Origin: Lachnospiraceae bacterium | Lineage (GTDB): Bacteria > Bacillota > Clostridia > Lachnospirales > Lachnospiraceae | Assembly: GCA_009774245.1 (NCBI GenBank) | Contig: VSNM01000002.1 | Coordinates: forward strand, 62,001 to 126,000 | Direction of reading: 5' to 3' | DNA length: 64,000 nucleotides | In this document: positions 16,269 to 24,508 of the stretch, in pieces | Layout: each line of letters begins with the position of its first letter | How positions within the stretch are numbered: position 1 is the first letter of the stretch | The notes under the pieces: generated by a model | The model's database searches: none | What the model saw: only the letters and a program-made list of their open reading frames with translations | Told to the model about the DNA's origin: nothing | Program-made: the position numbers and the translations under genes

Positions 16269-17678
16269 CTATTCCTGATACATATCCTGCAGACTGACCA
16301 GTCTAACCCTGTCGGAGTCCGCATGTTCCATCACCCAGTCCGAAAAGCCGCTCTTTGCAAACAGCAGATACTGCACAACCCTATACGTACTGGAAATCAA
16401 CCCGTTTCTCTCCATAAGGGAATCATACACTTTTTTGTCAAGCGGTTCGTTTCTATATTTGCACTCACCCAACACTGCTTTTTTGGACTGTTTATCCAGT
16501 CCCACGATATCGATGTCTGTCGTCTCGCGCTTTCGCGGATCTGTCCCCCACCACTTGCCCACATGTGTCACAAAACAGTCCAGTTCCCCGCACAGACCAA
16601 GTCTGAGCGTGTAATACCTCGCCATATCCTCAAAAACCTCCCCCATGTATTCAGAGATTCTATTTTTCACAACATTTTGATAGTACACATCGCCCTTCCC
16701 CATTTCGATCGCCCCGACCGCATCGGGCACAAAGCGATACCAGAATTTGAACATGTTGTCCTTAAAGTTGTACCGGACCTTTTTCCTGTTTGCCTCGTCC
16801 GTCACTGCATATTCCTTCACAACGATCCCTGTGACGACAAGATTGGCCAGCGCATGCGACACCGCCGTGGGATCGATATGCGTCTTGTCCGCAATCTCGT
16901 TTACTTTGTTCGCCCCTGACGCAACCGCCTCTATAATGTCATTGTAAACGCTGACATTCCGAAACTCCTGCATCAGCAGATTGTTTGTCTCCTCGTACAT
17001 ATAACCCGACTTCATGAAAAACTGATTCACAATGTTTTCATCAAGGCTCAGCGAATCGTCCATAAGCGACAGGTATTTTGCGATACCGCCTGTAATTCCA
17101 TAACAGACCGCCTTGTCCGCCTCCGAATAGGACGGTACAAACTCCGCCGCTTCCATATAAGAAAATGGTTCCAGCCGAATCTGCGCTGTCCGTCTCCCAA
17201 ACACAGGGCTCTTTTCGCTCAACACTTCATTTTCCATAAAACTTATGGAAGAACCACACAAAATAAGAAACATCTGCCCCGAAGCCCACTCTCCATCAAT
17301 ATGGTTCTGGATCACGGACAGCACACCACTGTCCGCTTCCACCAGATATGGCAGTTCGTCAATCACAACCACAATCCGCTCATCCATACAGCGCTTTCCA
17401 ACAAACGAAAAAAGCGTATCCATGTCATGGAACACCAGCGCTTCCAGTTCAGGCGCCAGTTCCGCCAGTACCTGTCTGCCCAATTTTTCCAGATTATTTC
17501 TGATACCGGTTTTTGACGCCGTGTAATAGATTGCCCGCCTGCCTTTGATAAATTCCTTGATCAAAGTGGACTTTCCAACCCGTCTCCTGCCGTAAAGAAC
17601 CATCATCTGAAATCCTTCCTCTTTATAAAGGCGTTCAAATGCTTCCAATTCTTTTTTTCTGCCAATAAATTTATTCAT
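16269..17678 (-). CDS. AAA ATPase with DUF234 domain (archaeal-type ATPase)
   Basis: Cytoplasmic protein of 469 residues. The N-terminal ATPase has Walker A YGRRRVGKST (about 29-38) and Walker B VVVIDELPYL (about 101-110). A middle winged-helix part follows (NEIADKTHIDPTAVSHALAN). The C-terminal DUF234 segment is nuclease-like in look (TTDIDIVGLDKQSKKAVLGE, then CKY). This is the ATPase/DUF234 family, common in archaea and anaerobic bacteria and of unknown biological function. The D-I-D...GECKY pattern resembles a PD-(D/E)XK nuclease core. The ATG has GGAGG upstream. A near-perfect promoter overlaps three 15-base repeats, which suggests tight control. Confidence 0.82.
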   Translation of the reverse strand: MNKFIGRKKELEAFERLYKEEGFQMMVLYGRRRVGKSTLIKEFIKGRRAIYYTASKTGIRNNLEKLGRQVLAELAPELEALVFHDMDTLFSFVGKRCMDERIVVVIDELPYLVEADSGVLSVIQNHIDGEWASGQMFLILCGSSISFMENEVLSEKSPVFGRRTAQIRLEPFSYMEAAEFVPSYSEADKAVCYGITGGIAKYLSLMDDSLSLDENIVNQFFMKSGYMYEETNNLLMQEFRNVSVYNDIIEAVASGANKVNEIADKTHIDPTAVSHALANLVVTGIVVKEYAVTDEANRKKVRYNFKDNMFKFWYRFVPDAVGAIEMGKGDVYYQNVVKNRISEYMGEVFEDMARYYTLRLGLCGELDCFVTHVGKWWGTDPRKRETTDIDIVGLDKQSKKAVLGECKYRNEPLDKKVYDSLMERNGLISSTYRVVQYLLFAKSGFSDWVMEHADSDRVRLVSLQDMYQE

Positions 17679-17709
17679 TTACTGCCTCCATGGAACTTAC
17701 TATTTTATT

Positions 17710-17746
17710 TTTCATTGAAATATATTTCATTGAATCTTATTTCATT
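17710..17746. promoter_or_regulatory. Three 15-base-spaced repeats, likely operator of the ATPase gene
   Basis: TTTCATTGAA at 17710-17719 and 17725-17734, and TTTCATT at 17740-17746, recur every 15 bases. The first two enclose the palindrome GAAATATATTTC. The third overlaps the -10 box of the ATPase promoter. This spacing fits repeated binding by one protein, possibly the ATPase's own winged-helix part. Confidence 0.55.
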
Positions 17747-17772
17747 ATATAATTATCTAAAAACAAAGTCAA
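17744..17772 (-). promoter_or_regulatory. Strong sigma-A type promoter of the AAA ATPase gene
   Basis: Minus strand TTGACT (17772-17767), 17-base spacer, TATAAT (17749-17744). The -10 box is perfect and the -35 has one mismatch. It lies about 65 bases before the ATPase start. Confidence 0.78.
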
Positions 17773-17781
17773 CTGCCGCCC

Positions 17782-18417
17782 TCATTTTCTGCCTGCCCAT
17801 AAATTCCAGCCCGCTGTGAATCCAAATAATGCAACCCCAATTCCCACAAGCACTGCTGTCAGTCCCCACTGGTCAGCCAATACGCCTGCAAGCGGAAACA
17901 GCACGATCATTCCAACCGAAAAAAACAGGCTGTTCACGGAGATCAATGTCGCGCGCTGTCCCGACGGGATCAGGCTGTTGAGCTGTTCTGACTGCACGGG
18001 ATAGAGCACGGAATTAAAGAAACTCGCCACAGCCAGGGCTGCAATCGACACAAAGACATTGCACAAACCATATGCCAAAAATGCTCCGGCGATAGCAAGT
18101 GCACCAATTACCCCAATTTTTGCGCCGAATCTGGCAAAAATCCGCTCGCTCATGAATGCCCCGGCGCAGGAGACACCTCCCACCACCAGCATAATCAGAC
18201 TGATCTGAATCTTATTGTACCCCAGCTCATAAAAATACTGCTGGCTGTAAAAAAACAACAATGTCTGCGCCGCAAACACCACGGAATAATAGACAATGAT
18301 CTTGAGAATCCGGCCGTCATTCCTCTCTTTGTTACTATATAAATGTACCTTTCCCATGCTCGCGCGCCGGACGCGGGCAACCTTAGATGCATATTTCCTT
18401 TCCGCGTCCGTGTGCAT
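17782..18417 (-). pseudogene. MFS transporter, C-terminal half only, with repeat-derived start
   Basis: Residues from about 30 to 211 are the second half of a major facilitator transporter, about six helices (IIVYYSVVFAAQTLLFFYSQ to the end). They include the inter-helix motif ERIFARFGAKIGVIGALAIA. The first six helices are missing. The first 20-odd residues of the open frame (MHTDAERKYASKVARVRRAS) are the translation of interspersed repeat copy D and not transporter sequence. There is no ribosome binding site before the nominal ATG. The gene was probably cut by an event at the repeat. Function is unlikely. Confidence 0.8.
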
Positions 18418-18419
18418 AA
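18356..18419. repeat. Interspersed repeat copy D, right part, at the MFS break
   Basis: GCTCGCGCGCCGGACGCGGG, then TTAGATGCATATTTCCTTTC and the closing CCGTGTGCATAAT match the right-hand half of copies A-C (CTCGCGCGCCG ... CCCGTGTGCATAA). The left-hand GAGTAGGGGA arm is absent. The repeat meets the MFS remnant at 18356. Confidence 0.7.
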
Positions 18420-18590
18420 TAAAAACAGCCTGACTTTAATATTTGTCAAACTGTTCTGGAATTACTGCGGTATTCTGTCTTTCTGTTTCTTTGCTGACAC
18501 GGATCTGTAGAAAAATAACTGACACATCCTGACCTGTCTATTTCTCCGGTTGCTTTGGCCATTTAACCCCGAAGAAATATTCTACAACTC

Positions 18591-18740
18591 CTAAACTAAT
18601 GTTATCACAAAGCCGAAAAAAGGGCGCAGTAATCCCGTAAACGTGATTTTCTGCACGTTTTTGACATGGAACTGCTGCTGCAAATAGGTACATAGCCCAA
18701 TCCGTTCATACTGCTCCCTCCCTTCAAAATCAAATTCATT
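18591..18740 (-). pseudogene. Possible short coding remnant, origin unknown
   Basis: In one minus-strand frame a stop-free run of about 48 codons reads as natural protein (EFDFEGREQYERIGLCTYLQ, then QQFHVKNVQKITFTGLLRPF, ending in TAG at 18593-18591). It has no start codon in a sensible place and I cannot name a family. It lies in the 436-base gap between the MFS remnant and the anti-sigma gene. Apart from the tandem repeats next to it, I see nothing else there. Confidence 0.3.
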
Positions 18741-18843
18741 TTATCACAAGCACGATGCGGTACAATTCTTGTACCACGAGCGCAGTGAAATACAATTCAT
18801 TTTATCACAAACGCGGTGCGATACAATTCATTCTACCATAATC
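18731..18843. repeat. Tandem repeat, 30-31-base unit, about 3.5 copies
   Basis: Units begin at about 18731, 18763, 18793 and 18824 with CAATTCATTTTATCACAA or close variants, followed by a GC-richer part (gcgcggtgcgata-like). The array ends ten bases before the anti-sigma stop codon and lies on its 3' side. Confidence 0.7.
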
Positions 18844-18853
18844 TCAACATTTG

Positions 18854-19933
18854 TCAATCCTCCCGCACGCGGAATGTGACTTTCCAATCGCCCTCCACAA
18901 GCTCCCCGGAGTCATGGAAAATACCGTACATGGAATAATCCGCGATATCCTCTATATCCTCTACATACCAATACTCATAAGTATCATATCTGACATCACC
19001 AACCTCTTCAAACCAGCTCACGCTACGATCCGGATACCGCTCATTACCGTCTGAATCCTTCAGATATAACTCCACATGCCTGTCCGAGCGGCTAGTGTCC
19101 CCCATGCTGATCTGAACACGCAGCACGCCATCCATATACGCGATTCCCCGCAGCGTAAAATCATCCGCCGCACAGTCCTCCACCCTTTTTCCATCCAGCA
19201 CATTTGCTTTGGGAAGCGGATTATCCTCCGTGGCGGCTTCCGCCCACAGGGAACTGGGCAGTTCCTCCTCCGGGAAAAGCCCTCCACCGCCGCTCAGTGT
19301 CACCTGTTTTGTATCCGCTGTGTAAACAATCCCTGACAGGTCAACGTCCTTTGTCTCTTCGTATTTGTCACACAAGACAGAATGTACCCAAAATTGAAGC
19401 TTAGCACCCTGATATGCATTGTCCGACTGAACCGTCACCTGAAAATACGCCTTGTCCTCCGTCTCATCATATGTCAGGAAAATGCACCCGCCGACAATAC
19501 TGTCATTTGTGTAATCCGACAATCCATAACTGTCAAACAAATCCATCACGCCATGCACCAGATCCTGCCCGCTGCCCTCCGCGTCCTGCAGCGATATGAT
19601 AATGTCCGCCTCATTTCCATCCAGATGAACCGCCTCTACCTGCATCGTGATTCCCTGGCTGGTACAGCTCTTCTCGATCGGCACCAGCTGGTCTGCCATC
19701 GCAGGGGAGATGTACTCCACAATCTTATAAAATGCCGGGATATGTGCTGCAAAGACTGGCACCGCCGTCACGAGACACACCACTGCCACTGCCGCTGCGA
19801 GCGACATCCTCACGGAAAACCTTTTTTTGACAGACGCTCCTTTGCCCGTTCCTGCCCTGCAGATCGTGTCTGACACAAGCTCTGGTGACGGTGTGATCGT
19901 ATTATATGCTTTTTTGTATCTGTCCTGAAACAT
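18854..19933 (-). CDS. Membrane anti-sigma-like protein (DUF4179 type)
   Basis: The 359 residues comprise a cytoplasmic head of about 42, one membrane helix (about 43-64, SLAAAVAVVCLVTAVPVFAA) and a large extracytoplasmic part. That layout matches the protein at 1666-2811, with a comparable immunoglobulin-like or beta-rich outer region. The gene overlaps the 3' end of the ECF sigma gene by 32 bases, and AAGGAGG precedes its ATG. Together they form a sigma/anti-sigma pair in which this protein probably holds the sigma factor until an envelope signal arrives. The pair is inferred from position; the signal is unknown. Confidence 0.75.
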   Translation of the reverse strand: MFQDRYKKAYNTITPSPELVSDTICRAGTGKGASVKKRFSVRMSLAAAVAVVCLVTAVPVFAAHIPAFYKIVEYISPAMADQLVPIEKSCTSQGITMQVEAVHLDGNEADIIISLQDAEGSGQDLVHGVMDLFDSYGLSDYTNDSIVGGCIFLTYDETEDKAYFQVTVQSDNAYQGAKLQFWVHSVLCDKYEETKDVDLSGIVYTADTKQVTLSGGGGLFPEEELPSSLWAEAATEDNPLPKANVLDGKRVEDCAADDFTLRGIAYMDGVLRVQISMGDTSRSDRHVELYLKDSDGNERYPDRSVSWFEEVGDVRYDTYEYWYVEDIEDIADYSMYGIFHDSGELVEGDWKVTFRVRED

Positions 19934-20486
19934 GCAGATTCCCTCCTTCTTTGTCCAACAAGTTCTTTAATTCCCTCCGTGCCCTTGTCAGTCGCGTCCG
20001 CACGGTAGACGCCTTTGACTTCGTGATCTTCCCGATTTCCTCAACAGACAGTTCCTCGTAATAAAACAGATGAATGACAACGCGGTACTTCTCTGGCAGC
20101 TGTTTGACCATCTCAATCAAAAGCCAGTCCTCGTCCACAGCCTCGCCGGAAATGCCGTCCCCTGACAGTTCCACCTCCAGCGCATCGCCCTCATATGCGC
20201 TCCTTCTCTGCGTCCACGGCGATTTCCAGAAATTCTTGCAGCAGTTGACCGTCACCCGCATAAACCACGCCCTTTCATGCTCCGCACTGTCAAACACTGG
20301 CGTTTTCCGCACATAGCGCAGAAAGACCTCCTGGTAAATGTCATCTGCGTCCGCACGCGTCCTGACAAGCGAATAAGCCAGCCTGTAGACCGTGTCCGAG
20401 TTTCTTCTGATGACTTCCTCGTAATTCAAAGATTCTAAGTTGTTTTCTTCTTTTTTTCTTTCTTTTTCTCTATGCATAGACTTCAT
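19902..20486 (-). CDS. ECF-type RNA polymerase sigma factor
   Basis: Cytoplasmic transcription factor of 194 residues. Region 2 is at about 20-90 (DTVYRLAYSLVRTRADADDI, YQEVFLRYVRKTPVF, RAWFMRVTVNCCKNFW). Region 4 is at about 125-175 (LPEKYRVVIHLFYYEELSVE, EIGKITKSKASTVRTRLTRA). The start ATG at 20484-20486 is close behind AAAGGGGGAG; a second ATG three codons later is also possible. It begins with a charged Lys/Glu-rich stretch. This pair is intact, unlike the broken pair at 1456-2811. The region upstream is AT-rich, with no clear promoter, and shares its space with the terminator of the glycan locus. Confidence 0.9.
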   Translation of the reverse strand: MKSMHREKERKKEENNLESLNYEEVIRRNSDTVYRLAYSLVRTRADADDIYQEVFLRYVRKTPVFDSAEHERAWFMRVTVNCCKNFWKSPWTQRRSAYEGDALEVELSGDGISGEAVDEDWLLIEMVKQLPEKYRVVIHLFYYEELSVEEIGKITKSKASTVRTRLTRARRELKNLLDKEGGNLHVSGQIQKSI

Positions 20487-20567
20487 TTCTCCCCCTTTCA
20501 ATATATATACAAGATAAAACCGCAAAAAGCTACACGAATTGCATTAAAATTGAACTATAATTGAATC

Positions 20568-20604
20568 AAAAAAGCCGGATTCCCCTTTCAGGATATCCGA
20601 CTTT
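20568..20604 (-). terminator. Rho-independent terminator closing the glycan locus
   Basis: On the minus strand GTCGGAT (20601-20595) pairs with ATCCGGC (20580-20574), followed by TTTTTT (20573-20568). It lies about 20 bases past the stop of the ABC flippase gene, the last gene of the long minus-strand locus. Confidence 0.75.
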
Positions 20605-20624
20605 GTATCGCAACATATGATTCA

Positions 20625-22379
20625 TTAATAATTCCCCAGCACTTCCTCTTTCCTCTTCTCCGAAAACCCCCCGTTTCCGACCTCGTATATTTTATCACAT
20701 TTCCTGATCGTGCTCAATCTGTGTGCTATGACGATGAGTGTCCGCGTTCCGTGCAGCCCGTCGATCGCCCCCATCACTTCCTTCTCAGTCTCATTGTCGA
20801 GCGCCGAGGTAGCCTCATCCAGTATCAATACACTGGGATTTCGGTAGAGCGCCCTCGCTATGCCAATCCGCTGTCTCTGTCCACCGGAGAGCTTCACGCC
20901 CCTGTCGCCAATCATGGTGTCCAAGCCGTCGGGCAGGGACTGCACAAACTGATCTAGCTGCGCCTCACGCAGCGCCTTCATGATCGCGGCGTCATCAATC
21001 TCGGACTCCGGTATCCCAAAGGCAATGTTGGCGCGTATGTCATCGTCCATCAGATAAATCGCCTGCGGGATATAACCCACATCCTCATGCCATGATGACA
21101 TGCATTTTCGAATATCAGTCCCATCGATCGTGACAGCTCCCTCCTGTGGTTCGAGGATTCCGAGTATCAGATCGGCAGCCGTGGTCTTCCCCGCCCCTGA
21201 CGCGCCGATCAGCGCGACGGAGGTGTTCTTTGGAATCTCAAGGCTGGCATCCTGCAAAATCCACTTCTCGGACTCCGGATAGCGAAATGAGACGCTCTCC
21301 AGACGAATCGCAGTCCCGAGACGTTGCTTCACAGTATCTTCATGGTCAGCCGCCCTCCTGTCCATCAACTGCTCGATCTCCTTCAAATCCCTGTAAACGG
21401 CATCGATTGCCGGTTTGTTGAACATCATTCCACTGATATAGCCTGTGATCTTGTTAAAGGACGGAAGCATCCGAAACGCCGCAACCGCAAATATGGACAG
21501 GGTTGTGACAAAGGAGGCAATATCACTCTTTACCACCACAATCTTGATGATCATGGCGATCATCAGACTGCAGATACATACCGTCTCCATGACAGGCTTG
21601 GGAAGATATGTGAGTATGGACTGCTGCCTCTGCACCCTGGCGCAATCCTTGTAATTCCGGTCATAGTTGTCAATAAAAAAGCTTTCCTTGTTTGCTACCT
21701 TGATCTCCTTAATGCCCGAAAAAGCCTGAAACAGCCACTTTGTTACCAGTACATTTGCCTGCCTGCTCTCCTCGCCTATCCTCACAAGGACTTTTTTGAA
21801 AAACAGCGTAAAAAACCCCATAAACAGGAACAGCAGCGAGGCCACTGCCAGCGTGGATACCCAATCCTGGATAAACAGATAGATGACAAGCACCAGACTC
21901 ACACTGAACTCCGCGAGAAACTGCAGGGCGTTTAACGCCACCGTAAAAAAACCGTTGACATCGCTCGTGATATTGCGCTGGAACTCTGCCACATTTTTGG
22001 ATACATGAAACAGATAGTCCTGCCGCATGTAACTCTTCATCATGCGCACGGACAAACGCTGCTGGTTGTTGAACACAAAGCGGTACTGAAGACTGTACAT
22101 CATCGTCACATAAATATTTTTTAACACATAGACTACGATCAGGGCAACTGCCAGAAATACAATCATCTGATTGGCGTCTGTGATCCCTGTATACCTGCTG
22201 ACCAACACAAAATACCACTTGTCAACTGTCTTGTCCGGCTCCATGGCAACATCGATCAGCGGCATGATGGCTGACACGCCCAGCAGCTCCACAAAAGCGC
22301 CGATGATGATAATGACAAGCAGTATCCCCAATTTGATTTTCTGCCGTCTGTCCAGGACATAGCTGATTTTTTTTAACAT
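20625..22379 (-). CDS. PglK/MsbA-like ABC flippase (glycolipid export), copy 1
   Basis: Half-size ABC exporter of 584 residues that probably flips a lipid-linked oligosaccharide across the membrane. Six membrane helices occupy about 15-330. The ATPase part has Walker A GASGAGKTT (about 392-400), signature LSGGQRQRIGIARAL near 500 and LILDEATSALD near 520. The DRRQKIKLGILL opening and the surrounding glycosyltransferases fit PglK-type flippases. I start at the ATG at 22377-22379 behind GGAAGG, seven codons inside the longest frame. It is paralogous to the protein at 45287-47029, which opens DRRQKIQ. It is the last gene of the locus and is followed by a terminator. Confidence 0.87.
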   Translation of the reverse strand: MLKKISYVLDRRQKIKLGILLVIIIIGAFVELLGVSAIMPLIDVAMEPDKTVDKWYFVLVSRYTGITDANQMIVFLAVALIVVYVLKNIYVTMMYSLQYRFVFNNQQRLSVRMMKSYMRQDYLFHVSKNVAEFQRNITSDVNGFFTVALNALQFLAEFSVSLVLVIYLFIQDWVSTLAVASLLFLFMGFFTLFFKKVLVRIGEESRQANVLVTKWLFQAFSGIKEIKVANKESFFIDNYDRNYKDCARVQRQQSILTYLPKPVMETVCICSLMIAMIIKIVVVKSDIASFVTTLSIFAVAAFRMLPSFNKITGYISGMMFNKPAIDAVYRDLKEIEQLMDRRAADHEDTVKQRLGTAIRLESVSFRYPESEKWILQDASLEIPKNTSVALIGASGAGKTTAADLILGILEPQEGAVTIDGTDIRKCMSSWHEDVGYIPQAIYLMDDDIRANIAFGIPESEIDDAAIMKALREAQLDQFVQSLPDGLDTMIGDRGVKLSGGQRQRIGIARALYRNPSVLILDEATSALDNETEKEVMGAIDGLHGTRTLIVIAHRLSTIRKCDKIYEVGNGGFSEKRKEEVLGNY

Positions 22380-22405
22380 TCTGTCATCCTTCCATAACAC
22401 AATTA

Positions 22406-24070
22406 TTAATCCGGTTTATAGAACTGCGCAATCTCTGACGCGGTTCTCGGCTTTTTCCTCATATACGCATCGTAATCCTTGAAATAGTGTCCCATATCCC
22501 AAGCCTGATACCCCTTTTTGTGCAGATCGCAGGCAAGTACCTTTGCCGTGGGGCCAAGCACGATACACACCAGTCGCTTTCTGCTGGTTTTTAGAACCTC
22601 ACGCAGCAGTCTGTCGTAGTCCGCAAAGGCGTTCATGCTCGGCGCCGTCACAAACTCTACCGATTTGCACACATCATACGCCCTGTGCTCAAGCCGGTCA
22701 AACACCCCCTCGCCACACACGATCGTCACATGCCTGCCGCTTAACAGCTTCTGCATCCGCCTGTAATATCCCTTAAAATCATACTTCTCGTAAGTCTGAT
22801 ACACCTGTGTGATACAGGTATCCACATAGACCATATCCCTGCTGCAGTTTTTGCACAGAAATCTCCGCTGTGCCGCGAGCGCTCCCGCAAACTGGGCTGT
22901 GAAATCATTTAACTGCTTTACGGGATGCATATAGTAATACGGTATCCCAATCCTGAGCCCGTCAGTATTGGTCCGCAAAAGCTTCCTGAGACGCTTTGCA
23001 AGCTTTGGATCGTACTCCTGAAAGGGAATGGAGCCGCCCTGCATGATCGCGATCTCACCGTCGCCGTACCGCAGAAAACTGATCCGCTCCTTCTCCATCA
23101 GCGTCAGTGTCTCCTCTGTATTCAGAATGGAAAGCTTCCCCGCGTACCTGCCCTTCTCATAGCTTCTCCGCTCGAAATGTCTGTAGACGCGCCTTGGAAA
23201 CCGCGTGAACTTATCTGCCAGCTCCTTTGCCTTCCTCAGTCTGAACCGCAACGAATCAGGTGAATACCCCTTTGTCTCCTTTCGGAGTATGAAGTACTCT
23301 GCGCCCACATGAATCACACTGTTGTCCATCGACGCGATCTTTTCTATGTCAAGTGTGTTGTCCTCATCATTGTAGAGCCTGTCCAACGAATAGATGTCCG
23401 TGAGCATACTGTCATCAAAACCATTCTGATGCGTCTCCTGCACCCTGTTTACTGTGATGACGATGGCACATCCCTGTCTGCCGGACGCCATGTTTGGACG
23501 CCTGATGCGATCTTTTTTATTATCCGGTGTGATCATCGCCTCATAATAGTTGGGATTTTTGATGGCGGACTCCTCCTCCATCGTCATCCGCACCACATCC
23601 TCCCTGCGGTACAGCGTACAGTCTAGCTCCCACGGATAATTGTAATGCTGACATTTGCAGTCCCATCTCCACTCAAGCACGGCGGCGTCCGAAGACAGAT
23701 TTTCCGGAACAGGCTTTATGTTTTCCCCAAGGCGCATACTGTAGCCAAAGACTTCCTCATGCTCCTGCAGATATCTGCCTGCCTTTTCCAGACTGAATTT
23801 CCCTGTAAACACAACATCATCGCAGCCAAACATAATGTATTCGCCCGCGTCTGATATGATCTGTTTCAGATCTGTCTCGAATTTGCTTTCCTTCACCCAT
23901 GTGACCTGCGAAAAGCGCTGCATCAGCTTCTCATATCGGATACCCTCCGTCTCGCAGTAGAGTACCGTGACCATCTCCTGCACCGCGTCCGAGAACTTCA
24001 GCAGGCTCTCGAGATATGCGTGCAGCTGCATTGGCCGTCCTTTTGAAAACACAATGATTGATATATCCAT
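22406..24070 (-). CDS. Two-domain glycosyltransferase: GT-A-like N-terminus fused to GT-D fold (DUF1792-like)
   Basis: Of 554 residues, the N-terminal half begins MDISIIVFSKGRPMQLHAYL and has FGCDDVVF in place of a DxD, as in GT2-like enzymes. The C-terminal half (about 310-554) has the GT-D signature ISFLRYGDGEIAIMQGG and later IVCGEGVFDRL and IVLGPTAKVLACDL. This resembles the DUF1792 glucosyltransferase of streptococcal Fap1 glycosylation. Two sugar transfers by one chain are likely. It follows the ketoisomerase gene by 12 bases. The N-terminal assignment is less sure than the C-terminal one. Confidence 0.72.
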   Translation of the reverse strand: MDISIIVFSKGRPMQLHAYLESLLKFSDAVQEMVTVLYCETEGIRYEKLMQRFSQVTWVKESKFETDLKQIISDAGEYIMFGCDDVVFTGKFSLEKAGRYLQEHEEVFGYSMRLGENIKPVPENLSSDAAVLEWRWDCKCQHYNYPWELDCTLYRREDVVRMTMEEESAIKNPNYYEAMITPDNKKDRIRRPNMASGRQGCAIVITVNRVQETHQNGFDDSMLTDIYSLDRLYNDEDNTLDIEKIASMDNSVIHVGAEYFILRKETKGYSPDSLRFRLRKAKELADKFTRFPRRVYRHFERRSYEKGRYAGKLSILNTEETLTLMEKERISFLRYGDGEIAIMQGGSIPFQEYDPKLAKRLRKLLRTNTDGLRIGIPYYYMHPVKQLNDFTAQFAGALAAQRRFLCKNCSRDMVYVDTCITQVYQTYEKYDFKGYYRRMQKLLSGRHVTIVCGEGVFDRLEHRAYDVCKSVEFVTAPSMNAFADYDRLLREVLKTSRKRLVCIVLGPTAKVLACDLHKKGYQAWDMGHYFKDYDAYMRKKPRTASEIAQFYKPD

Positions 24071-24082
24071 TGATTATCGTCC

Positions 24083-24508
24083 TCATTCCATACTTTCTTC
24101 TTTCCACGTCTCCACGACTTTCAGATATTGCTCATAATCCCGGATATACTCCTCCGCGTCATAATGTTCGCTGGCGAGCACCAGAAGCACGGAGTCCTCC
24201 GAAAAATCATACATGTCCTTCCAGACCATCTTTGGAAGAAATATTCCGGTATGCGGTCTGTCGAGACTGAATATTTTCTGATTCGTCCCATCATCCACCT
24301 TTACCTTTGACGTCCCCGCAACGTTGATCAGCACAAACTCTGTATTGTAATTGGCGTGTCTGCCGCGGATGACATCGCGGTCTGAGCCGTAGATGTAAAA
24401 CACTCTCTTAATCTCAAACGGAATATCCCGGTTCCCCTCCACGATGACAAGATGCCCTCTGTCGTCGCCTTTTTGTGGAAATTCTATCAGCTTACACTTT
24501 TCTATCAT
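24083..24508 (-). CDS. dTDP-4-keto-6-deoxyhexose 3,4-ketoisomerase (FdtA/QdtA type cupin)
   Basis: A small cytoplasmic cupin of 141 residues. It is recognised by the FEIKRVFYIYG strand, the catalytic histidine motif RGRHANYNTEFV (RGxHA in the family) and the DRPHTGIFLPKMVWKDMYDF segment. The family converts dTDP-4-keto-6-deoxyglucose to the 3-keto isomer, which an aminotransferase then turns into Fuc3N or Qui3N. The second family histidine (HAH) is Asn here. An aminotransferase (29953) and an acetyltransferase (25455) of the same route are nearby. Its stop region overlaps the next start by four bases on the upstream side (gene at 24505). WxcM-like binding proteins are an alternative. Confidence 0.8.
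   Translation of the reverse strand: MIEKCKLIEFPQKGDDRGHLVIVEGNRDIPFEIKRVFYIYGSDRDVIRGRHANYNTEFVLINVAGTSKVKVDDGTNQKIFSLDRPHTGIFLPKMVWKDMYDFSEDSVLLVLASEHYDAEEYIRDYEQYLKVVETWKEESME

Noticed and set aside
18731..18843. Possible small CRISPR array
   Set aside because: The unit is only 30-31 bases in total, without spacers of separate sequence, and no cas gene is near. It is a plain tandem repeat.
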